A stretch of 5,504 nt of DNA from Actinomycetota bacterium (GTDB lineage Bacteria > Actinomycetota > Acidimicrobiia > IMCC26256). A model generated the notes under the pieces. The model did no database searches, had not been told where the DNA came from, and saw only the letters and a list, made by a program, of their open reading frames with translations. The translations under genes and the position numbers were made by a program. Where the stretch lies: NCBI GenBank assembly GCA_009702955.1, contig WLHA01000110.1:1-5504 (forward strand), written 5' to 3'. Positions 1 to 5,504 of the stretch are shown here, one piece after another; position 1 is the stretch's first letter; each line of letters begins with the position of its first letter.

Positions 1-1
1 C

Positions 2-166
2 GCTGACTCTCTAGACGACATAGAGCGCATGACCCTGCTCCCGGGCGGGAAAATCGACGTGCACAAAAAAGCGCCGGCAGAGGCGGCGACACGAGCAGAC
101 CTAGCGCGCGTCTCTGAGCAACTCGCGGCCCTCCAAGTGGCCGTGGCCGCACTCTCAAAAAACTGA
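2..166 (+). CDS. C-terminal end of an unrecognised protein with a coiled-coil tail (5' partial)
   Basis: An open frame enters from the left edge and ends at a TGA at 164-166, giving 54 visible residues. I do not recognise the family. The first part is acidic then basic (DDIERM, then GGKIDVHKKA). An Ala-rich linker follows, then a helix whose Leu/Val residues at fragment positions 34, 37, 41, 44, 48 and 51 fall on a perfect a/d heptad pattern. This suggests a short C-terminal coiled coil for self-association or partner binding. Similar tails occur in phasin-like and other oligomerising proteins, but that is not enough to name it. It lies on the same strand as the dehydrogenase gene that follows, 10 to 37 bp upstream depending on which start that gene uses, so co-transcription is likely. 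The frame is judged real because it stays open to the edge, has the same base composition as its neighbours and stops just before the next gene. Confidence 0.6.
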   Translation, partial: ADSLDDIERMTLLPGGKIDVHKKAPAEAATRADLARVSEQLAALQVAVAALSKN

Positions 167-203
167 ACTGAGAAATGTGGCCTCCGTGCCCTACGCTCGG
201 GGC

Positions 204-1706
204 ATGCGCAGAATCACACACTGGACAAATGGGGCCCACTACAAGACCCTCGAAGCCGCGTCTCCATCGTTACACGCTGTGCATGATCCGGTTACCGGAG
301 CCACCCAGGCCGAGGTTGAGCTCGCAAGCCGCTCCGATGTGGATTTCATCGTCGCTGCAGCTACCACCGCAGCAGCATCATGGGCACAGACCTCGCTCTC
401 TCGCCGTGCTCGAGTTCTCTTCGCTTTCAGGGAGCTTATGGAGGCAGCAGCCGACGACCTCGCGCGCATCATCTCCTCTGAGCACGGAAAAGTTTTAAGC
501 GATGCACGCGGAGAGGTTGCACGAGGTATCGAGGTAATCGAATTCGCGTGCGGTATCCCGCACCTGCTCAAGGGCTCACACTCTGAGAGCGTCTCAACTG
601 AGACCGATGTCCACTCAATGCGTCAGCCCCTTGGAGTAGTCGCAGGCATCACTCCCTTTAACTTTCCAGCCATGGTCCCAATGTGGATGTTCCCTATTGC
701 AATTGCGTGCGGGAATGCATTCATTCTGAAGCCGAGCGAACGCGACCCATCTGCATCTATTCGAATCGCAGAGATTTGGAGAGATGCCGGATTGCCCGAT
801 GGGGTTTTCAATGTCATACAGGGCGACAAGGTTGCAGTAGATGCCCTCCTTGAGCACCCCGATGTAAAAGCAATTTCATTTGTCGGCTCAACGCCAATTG
901 CACGCTATGTATACGAAACAGGTACGAAGCATGGCAAGCGCGTGCAGGCCCTCGGTGGCGCTAAGAACCACATGATCGTGCTACCAGACGCAGACCTTGA
1001 GACCGCAGCAGACGCAGCAGTTAGCGCAGGTTACGGATCTGCTGGAGAACGCTGCATGGCCATATCCGTCGTTGTCGCTGTCGGTGGAGTTGCCGATGAA
1101 TTAGTGAGCATGATTGCGGAGCGAACTCGCGTCATCAATGTAGGGCCGAGCCTCGACCCCGCCTCAGAGATGGGGCCGGTCGTTACCGGAGCGCACCGCG
1201 ACCGCGTTCGCGACTACATAGACGCCGGCGAAGCTTCTGGAGCGTCAATTGTTGTTGATGGCCGAGGAGTTGAGGTACAGGGGAACGAAGGCGGTTTCTG
1301 GGTAGGCCCCACTCTTATCGACCATGTCACTACTGAGATGAGCGTCTACACAGACGAGATTTTCGGCCCAGTGCTATGTGTTGTGCGCGTTGATACATAT
1401 GAGCAGGCCGTTTCGTTAGTAGCGGATAACCCATACGGCAACGGAGTCGCAATATTCACTCGCGATGGTGGCGCCGCACGCAGGTTTGCAAATGAGGTAG
1501 ACGCTGGGATGGTCGGGATCAATGTTCCAATCCCTGTGCCGGTTGCGTATTACTCATTCGGCGGGTGGGGACACAGCCTCTTTGGTGATACTCATGTCCA
1601 CGGGACTGAGGGTGTGCACTTCTATACGCGCGGCAAGGTCGTCACTACTCGCTGGGCCGATCCTTCTACCCGCGGAACCGATCTCGGCTTCCCAACAAAT
1701 AAGTAA
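204..1706 (+). CDS. mmsA: CoA-acylating methylmalonate/malonate-semialdehyde dehydrogenase (MmsA/IolA family)
   Basis: Aldehyde dehydrogenase superfamily enzyme expected to oxidise methylmalonate or malonate semialdehyde with NAD+ and CoA, giving propionyl-CoA or acetyl-CoA plus bicarbonate, in the cytosol. From the ATG at 204 it has 500 residues, normal for the family. Hallmarks in order (numbered from 204): the Arg of GEVARGIE (about 107), a family Arg thought to bind substrate carboxylate; ITPFNFP (149-155); LKPSERDP (175-182); FVGSTP for the cofactor (226-231); ALGGAKNH (249-256), where ordinary aldehyde dehydrogenases have ELGGK with the general-base Glu; GSAGERCMA with catalytic Cys284 preceded by Arg283; and DEIFGPV (384-390). 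Loss of that Glu is typical of the CoA-dependent branch. Start choice: the frame is open from GTG 177, but the first nine residues from there do not resemble the family, whereas RITHW just after ATG 204 does. No strong ribosome-binding site settles it. It converges on the transporter operon. In-cell substrate is inferred. Confidence 0.93.
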   Translation: MRRITHWTNGAHYKTLEAASPSLHAVHDPVTGATQAEVELASRSDVDFIVAAATTAAASWAQTSLSRRARVLFAFRELMEAAADDLARIISSEHGKVLSDARGEVARGIEVIEFACGIPHLLKGSHSESVSTETDVHSMRQPLGVVAGITPFNFPAMVPMWMFPIAIACGNAFILKPSERDPSASIRIAEIWRDAGLPDGVFNVIQGDKVAVDALLEHPDVKAISFVGSTPIARYVYETGTKHGKRVQALGGAKNHMIVLPDADLETAADAAVSAGYGSAGERCMAISVVVAVGGVADELVSMIAERTRVINVGPSLDPASEMGPVVTGAHRDRVRDYIDAGEASGASIVVDGRGVEVQGNEGGFWVGPTLIDHVTTEMSVYTDEIFGPVLCVVRVDTYEQAVSLVADNPYGNGVAIFTRDGGAARRFANEVDAGMVGINVPIPVPVAYYSFGGWGHSLFGDTHVHGTEGVHFYTRGKVVTTRWADPSTRGTDLGFPTNK

Positions 1707-1729
1707 GACCCGACAAATAGATATTCGGA

Positions 1730-2611
1730 CTAGGCGGTATCACGCTTCGTGCGGCGAGCGCTCACGAGCGTGCCAATCGCAAGTATGGAGATGCTCACTA
1801 GAAGAATCATTGTCGACAGCACATTGATCTGAGGCGGTGTTGCGGTGCGCGACTGCCCAAAGATGCGAACTGGGAATGTCGTCGTGCTCGGCCCTGATAC
1901 AAAATAAGTGATTATGAAGTCGTCTATGGAGAGAGCGAACGAAAGCAGCGCCGCGGCAAGAATCCCTGGCGTTATCAGAGGAAGGGTAACTCTCCAGAAT
2001 GTGCGGGTCGGGTTGGCGCCAAGATCCATGGCGGCATCCTCGAGGGTCCAATCGAATCCACGCAGACGTGCCCTCACGGTTAGGGCTACATAACTCACAA
2101 GAAACATGATGTGTGCGATAACAATCGTTGCGAAACCAAGTGAGAACGAAATATTAAAGAGGAGCATTGTCGGAGCGAGAAAGAGTGTTAGCAGCGACGC
2201 GCCTAGGACGATCTCTGGAGCCGTTAGCGGGAGAACCAAAAGGAAGTTGACTAAACCTCCTCCCTTAAATCGATAGCGCACTAGCCCGATAGCCATGAAG
2301 GTACCGATAACAGTCGCTACTGCCGTTGAGAGCAGAGCAACTTTTAAGCTCAGGAGCAGAGCGTCAACAAGCGCCTGGTCGGCGAAGGGGTGCAGCCAGT
2401 TCTCGAATGTGAATTTGTTCCATACCGCGTTGAAACGCCCGACGGGCTGGTTGAACGAGAACGCAACGATTACAAAGATCGGTAGGAACAGATAGAGGAG
2501 TCCACCCGCAGCGAAGAGGTTGATGACGAAACGGCCAAGCTTCCCTGCTGGTGACGTAACTGTCCCGTACTGCTCGCGCTGCTTCTTAGCCCCGCCTACG
2601 ACCGCGCTCAT
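1730..2611 (-). CDS. potC: Spermidine/putrescine-type ABC transporter permease, PotC family
   Basis: Inner-membrane permease subunit of a polyamine-type ABC importer, 293 residues (E. coli PotC is about 264; the surplus is mainly a longer polar N-terminus). About six hydrophobic segments are visible, near residues 29-51, 82-111, 121-147, 159-178, 213-238 and 263-284. The cytoplasmic EAA loop that docks on the ATPase is at 191-211, with the canonical form: AAMDLGA followed by FWRVTLP. The segment after it, SFALSIDDFIITYFVSG (224-240), is characteristic of PotC/PotI permeases. Its ATG overlaps the TGA of the preceding permease gene as ATGA, and a strong GAGGAG ribosome-binding site precedes it. 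It is the last gene of the visible operon and ends 23 bp from the convergent mmsA stop. The short tail is basic (SARRTKRD). Family assignment is secure; exact substrate (spermidine, putrescine or another amine) is not shown by this subunit. Confidence 0.94.
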   Translation of the reverse strand: MSAVVGGAKKQREQYGTVTSPAGKLGRFVINLFAAGGLLYLFLPIFVIVAFSFNQPVGRFNAVWNKFTFENWLHPFADQALVDALLLSLKVALLSTAVATVIGTFMAIGLVRYRFKGGGLVNFLLVLPLTAPEIVLGASLLTLFLAPTMLLFNISFSLGFATIVIAHIMFLVSYVALTVRARLRGFDWTLEDAAMDLGANPTRTFWRVTLPLITPGILAAALLSFALSIDDFIITYFVSGPSTTTFPVRIFGQSRTATPPQINVLSTMILLVSISILAIGTLVSARRTKRDTA

Positions 2612-3486
2612 GCGATCTCCTCAGTACCGAGAAGTCGAGAGTAAATAGCAACGACGACCATAACTATTGCAATAAAGACGAACGAGAGCGCTGCTGCTAT
2701 CGGGTAGTTGTTCTGCACCAAGAACTGATCCTGGACCACGCTCCCGATCATTGTTGTCTTGGCGTTGCCTAGGTAATAGGAGTTAACGAAGTCCCCTGCA
2801 GCTGGAATAAAGACAAGGAGACTTCCCGCGAAAACTCCTGGGAGCGACAGGGGAATAATGATCTTGCGAAATCCTCGCCAAGTGTTTGAGTAAAGATCTC
2901 GAGCGGCATCTAGCAAGCGCGGATCAATTTTCTCAAGAGATACGTAGATGGGCAACACCATGAATGGCAAGAAGTTGTAAGTAAGGCCACCTATTACAGC
3001 TATAGGCGTCCTAAGAAGGGTCTCATTAGGGCCTAGCACCCCGATCGTGTGCAACAAACTTATGAGAGGCCCTTGATTCCCGAGGATCGTCTTCCATGCC
3101 AAAGTGCGAATCAGGAAGTTCGTAAAGAATGGAACAACCACCAATCCCAGGAGCACGTTTCTATATCGTCCTCCGCGAAATGCGATTACATACGCGATTG
3201 GGTAGGCAATGAGCAGGGCAGCAATGGTTGCCGCAAGTGCATAAGTAAATGAGCGTTGAAACTGCGCGCCGTACTGAGAGAAGGCCTGACTGTAATTACT
3301 CCAGGCCCAACCGAATTCAGGGACAGCGAAGCGGCTCGGCTTAGTCGAGAGCGACATTCGAAAGAGCGAATAGAGCGGAAGGTAGAAGAACCAAAGCAAC
3401 CAAAGCAGCCCCGGTACGAGGAGCAGCCACGGCGCATAACGCGCCTGCTTGCGCCCCTCCGCATCGCGCTCAATCTTTGCGCTCAT
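2608..3486 (-). CDS. potB: Spermidine/putrescine-type ABC transporter permease, PotB family
   Basis: Partner permease that would pair with PotC in the membrane; 292 residues, close to the usual PotB length of about 285. Hydrophobic segments lie near residues 19-40, 80-103, 111-131, 160-183, 212-230 and 262-284. PotB signatures include APWLLLVPGLLWLL at the first segment, PFFTNFLIRTLAWKTIL (119-135) and AAGDFVNSYYLG (229-240). The EAA docking loop at about 193-213 reads DAARDLYSNTWRGFRKIIIP. The usual Gly-Ala after 'DL' is Tyr-Ser here, a variant I recall from actinobacterial PotB proteins rather than a sign of damage. The ATG overlaps the stop of the binding-protein gene upstream (ATGA), with a modest GGGG stretch six bases before it (3493-3496). 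Its own last codons supply the ribosome-binding site of potC, so the two permeases are probably translationally coupled and made in matched amounts. Confidence 0.94.
   Translation of the reverse strand: MSAKIERDAEGRKQARYAPWLLLVPGLLWLLWFFYLPLYSLFRMSLSTKPSRFAVPEFGWAWSNYSQAFSQYGAQFQRSFTYALAATIAALLIAYPIAYVIAFRGGRYRNVLLGLVVVPFFTNFLIRTLAWKTILGNQGPLISLLHTIGVLGPNETLLRTPIAVIGGLTYNFLPFMVLPIYVSLEKIDPRLLDAARDLYSNTWRGFRKIIIPLSLPGVFAGSLLVFIPAAGDFVNSYYLGNAKTTMIGSVVQDQFLVQNNYPIAAALSFVFIAIVMVVVAIYSRLLGTEEIA
2617..2622 (-). promoter_or_regulatory. Strong ribosome-binding site of potC inside the end of potB
   Basis: On the minus strand GAGGAG lies five bases before the potC ATG. The same bases are the two Glu codons of the potB C-terminus (TEEIA), so the signal is embedded in coding sequence. 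It is the best Shine-Dalgarno match of the three operon junctions and supports the 2611 start. Confidence 0.75.
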
Positions 3487-4634
3487 GCGGCACCCCGAAG
3501 CAGAGCGAATCTTTCGTCCATCGCATCAGCATCGGACGAGTTCAGGATTCCAAAATTGGCCACGGAGTCAAGCATTCCTGAGGTGGGCACCACTAGCGGA
3601 TCGTTGATTAGCAACGCAGCCTTGCCACCCATTTTCGCAAGTTCATCAGCTACTCCCACTACAGGCGAGATGTACTGAACATATGCCGTAAGGCGTGCGG
3701 CGTTCACGGGGTCATAGAAAAAGTCAATCCACCTAGTGGCATTGACTCGATGCTCTGCGCCTTTAGGAATCACGAAGTTGTCAGACCAGATAAGCCCACC
3801 GCTCTCGGGTATCACAAAGCGCACATCTGGATTATCGCGAGTGATCTGGGCAACGTCACCTGACCATGCGAATGCAGCTCCAAGATTGCCTGTAGCCAAG
3901 TCGCTCACATAGTCGTTACCGGTAAACGCGTCGATTGCTCCATCAGCGACTGACTTCTCAAGTAGAGCAAATGCAGACTCAGCGTTTGCAGCTGTTGGTT
4001 GAGTCACATCAGCCCCTTGAGCGCGCATCATGAGGCCAACTGTGTCACGCATCTCGCTTAGAACGGCAGTTGGAGAATCGAGCGCTAGAAAATCATCAAG
4101 GCTTCTGATATCTCGTTTTGTAACGGAGCGGTTGTACGCGATCCCAGTTAGGCCAACCGCCCATGGAAGGCTAAATCGCCGCCCTGGATCATGCGAAGGA
4201 TTCGACAACTCCGGGAGCAGATTTGCCCTGTTTTGAAGCACCCCTGCTGCCAACGGTTCAGCCCATTTAAGTCGATTGATCAAGCGATTCGCTATCCAAT
4301 CATCGAGCACTACAGCGTCTCTGCCGATTGAGTCGCCCTTGGCGAGAACAAGCTGGTTCTTCGCGAACCATTCGTTGTTGTCGTTTATATCCTCTGAGTA
4401 CTCGACCCCTATGCCGGTCTGCTTCTCAAATACCGCGACGCTTCTGGGGTCTATGTAGCCAGTCCAGTTTGAGATCTGGAGAGCGCCAGCATCTCGGCCA
4501 CTTGTGTCCGCGCATGCTGTCAGCAAAGCAGAGCCAGCGAGTGCTCCTCCGGCTATAGCTCCTGCCCCAGCTAGAAACCCGCGGCGACTAACTAGCGCAC
4601 TCTGCAGACCATTGCCATTGGGCCCCTTGATCAA
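3483..4634 (-). CDS. potD: PotD-like polyamine-binding lipoprotein with Tat signal (second, complete copy)
   Basis: Extracytoplasmic substrate receptor of the ABC importer, 383 residues (E. coli PotD is 348). The N-terminus carries a twin-arginine signal, SRRGFLAG (residues 16-23), then an Ala/Gly-rich hydrophobic stretch and a lipobox LLTAC (37-41). The protein should therefore be exported folded and lipid-anchored at Cys41. The mature part begins with the PotD signature ISNWTGYID; Trp57 and Tyr60 match the amine-contacting Trp34/Tyr37 of E. coli PotD. Trp257 (AFAWSGD) and Trp283/Asp285 (LIWSDN) match Trp229 and Trp255/Asp257, the latter including the key amine-binding carboxylate. The start is TTG, overlapping the upstream stop as TTGA, with AGGG six bases before it; no ATG or GTG lies between it and the signal. 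It is a paralogue of the binding protein directly upstream, about 60% identical. Polyamine binding is likely; which polyamine is unknown. Confidence 0.92.
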   Translation of the reverse strand: MIKGPNGNGLQSALVSRRGFLAGAGAIAGGALAGSALLTACADTSGRDAGALQISNWTGYIDPRSVAVFEKQTGIGVEYSEDINDNNEWFAKNQLVLAKGDSIGRDAVVLDDWIANRLINRLKWAEPLAAGVLQNRANLLPELSNPSHDPGRRFSLPWAVGLTGIAYNRSVTKRDIRSLDDFLALDSPTAVLSEMRDTVGLMMRAQGADVTQPTAANAESAFALLEKSVADGAIDAFTGNDYVSDLATGNLGAAFAWSGDVAQITRDNPDVRFVIPESGGLIWSDNFVIPKGAEHRVNATRWIDFFYDPVNAARLTAYVQYISPVVGVADELAKMGGKAALLINDPLVVPTSGMLDSVANFGILNSSDADAMDERFALLRGAA

Positions 4635-5504
4635 CCCGCGCCCTGAATCTCTGCAAAGCGCTTGTCGAAGCGGATCTCCTCTGCTTCATTAAGCGTCCCG
4701 AATATCGAGAGCGTGGCCAACACCGCTTCAGTTGGGTTAACCAGTGGGTCATCAACGAGTTTCGCCGCATCTCCACCGAGTTTTATCAACTCGTCAGCGG
4801 TGCCCTGCACCGGCGAGATGTACTGGATAAACGAAGTAAGTCGAGCCGCATTCACTGGGTCATAGAAGAAGTTGATCCACTCTGACGCTAGATCTGGCTT
4901 CTCGCTCGAGACTGGGATCATGAAGTTGTCAGACCAAAGCGTGCCGCCGCTCTCTGGAATTGCGAACCTCACATCTGGGTTATCGCGAGTGATCTGCGCA
5001 ACATCACCGGACCAGGCGATAGCGGCTGAGAGGTTTCCGGTGCCGAGGTCGGAGACGTAGTCGTTGCCGTTAAAACTTGTTATCGCGCCATCCGAGATTG
5101 CCTTCTCAAGGCGGTCGAACGACGTCCCTGCACTTTCGTATGTAGGCGTGGCTAGGTCCTTGCCGTCTGCCAGCATGAACAACCCAATCGTGTCGCGCAT
5201 CTCGCTCAAGACCGAAGTGGGCCCACTAACTGCGATGAAGTCGTCAATTGTTTTGATCTCTTTGCCAGTCTGCGCAATGTTGTACGCAATACCAGTCATT
5301 CCAGATGTCCAAGGCAGGCTGAACTTGCGCTGTGGATCAAATGCAGGGGAGGCAAGTGCGGGCAAGAGATTCACGCTATTTGGAATCTTTGATGCAACGA
5401 ACGGTTGTGCCCACTTCACTTCATTGATAATTCGGTTAGCCATCCAGTCGGTGAGCACGAAACCATCTCGACCGATGCTCTTGCCCTTCTGAAGGTTCGG
5501 CTGA
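4631..5504 (-). CDS. potD: PotD-like polyamine-binding protein (first copy; N-terminus beyond the window)
   Basis: The last 290 residues of a second PotD-family receptor; the frame stays open to the right edge. The GTG at 5458 is not the start. Codons before it encode KGKSIGRDGFVLTDW, which aligns with KGDSIGRDAVVLDDW of the neighbour, so about 90 residues including the signal peptide lie outside the window if lengths match. Ligand-site residues seen include the Trp of IAWSGD and the Trp/Asp of TLWSDN (Trp codon at 4934-4936), equivalent to Trp229, Trp255 and Asp257 of E. coli PotD. Hand alignment with the downstream copy is gapless over 290 positions with 174 identities, highest in the GNDYVSDL to NPDVRF block and lowest at the C-terminus. 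Its TGA overlaps the TTG of the next gene. It is probably a lipoprotein like its neighbour, but the signal cannot be seen. Confidence 0.9.
   Translation of the reverse strand, partial: QPNLQKGKSIGRDGFVLTDWMANRIINEVKWAQPFVASKIPNSVNLLPALASPAFDPQRKFSLPWTSGMTGIAYNIAQTGKEIKTIDDFIAVSGPTSVLSEMRDTIGLFMLADGKDLATPTYESAGTSFDRLEKAISDGAITSFNGNDYVSDLGTGNLSAAIAWSGDVAQITRDNPDVRFAIPESGGTLWSDNFMIPVSSEKPDLASEWINFFYDPVNAARLTSFIQYISPVQGTADELIKLGGDAAKLVDDPLVNPTEAVLATLSIFGTLNEAEEIRFDKRFAEIQGAG
4641..4644 (-). promoter_or_regulatory. Ribosome-binding site supporting the TTG start of the second potD
   Basis: On the minus strand AGGG sits six bases before the TTG at 4634-4632, inside the last codons of the upstream binding-protein gene. 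The match is moderate. It matters because the start codon is a weak TTG and translation may rely partly on coupling through the TTGA overlap. Confidence 0.5.

Noticed and set aside
175..498. Plus-strand frame of 107 codons starting at ATG 175
   Set aside because: It overlaps mmsA in another frame, is Pro/Ser-rich low-quality sequence, and the mmsA frame shows clear homology throughout.
1741..1773. Short inverted repeats (CACG..CGTG) near the potC 3' end as a terminator
   Set aside because: Stems are only 4-5 bp with tiny loops, lie inside coding sequence and lack a T tract in either direction.
3256..3678. Plus-strand open frame of 140 codons across the potB/potD junction
   Set aside because: It is antisense to two confident genes, has very biased Arg/Glu composition and no recognisable domain.
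3483..4634. Binding protein as part of an iron or molybdate importer
   Set aside because: The NWTGYI start, the WSDN pocket motif and the adjacent PotB/PotC permeases all point to the polyamine (PotD/PotF) family.
4631..5458. GTG at 5458 as the true start of the first binding protein
   Set aside because: The frame continues upstream to the window edge and the codons there align with the paralogue (KGxSIGRD), so the GTG is an internal valine.
5064..5492. Plus-strand open frame of 142 codons opposite the first potD
   Set aside because: It lies wholly antisense to a strongly supported gene, its product resembles no family I know, and it reads as a mirror of the real gene.

Overview
The window looks like part of a mid-GC (a little over 50% by eye) actinobacterial chromosome. 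Three things point that way: a Tat-type lipoprotein signal on the PotD-like protein, the actinobacterial flavour of the MmsA C-terminus (NVPIPVPVAYYSFGGW), and the 'DLY' variant of the PotB EAA loop. A moderate GC with tight 4-bp gene overlaps would suit a compact aquatic lineage such as freshwater or marine Microbacteriaceae-like actinobacteria. That placement is inference and cannot be fixed from 5.5 kb.

Layout: the window is almost entirely coding. On the + strand it opens with the last 54 codons of an unrecognised gene ending in a short coiled coil. A CoA-acylating (methyl)malonate-semialdehyde dehydrogenase of the MmsA/IolA family follows, ending at 1706. Only 23 bp later a minus-strand operon ends, converging on it. 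Read in its own direction (right to left), that operon encodes a 5'-truncated PotD-like binding protein, a second complete PotD-like lipoprotein, the PotB permease and the PotC permease. All three junctions are 4-bp stop/start overlaps (TTGA, ATGA, ATGA). No ATPase (PotA) gene lies in the window.

How it fits together: the minus-strand genes are the import components of a spermidine/putrescine-type ABC transporter. The facing dehydrogenase would convert malonate semialdehyde (from beta-alanine, a product of the aminopropyl half of spermidine) or methylmalonate semialdehyde to acetyl-CoA or propionyl-CoA. Uptake and catabolism of polyamines is therefore a plausible theme, but the link between the two strands is inference from proximity.

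The most notable feature is the tandem pair of PotD paralogues. By hand they align without a gap over 290 residues at about 60% identity (174/290). They differ at a position likely to contact ligand, which suggests two receptors with different preferences feeding one permease. Nothing in the window looks like a wholly new system, and no mobile element, CRISPR array or RNA gene was seen.
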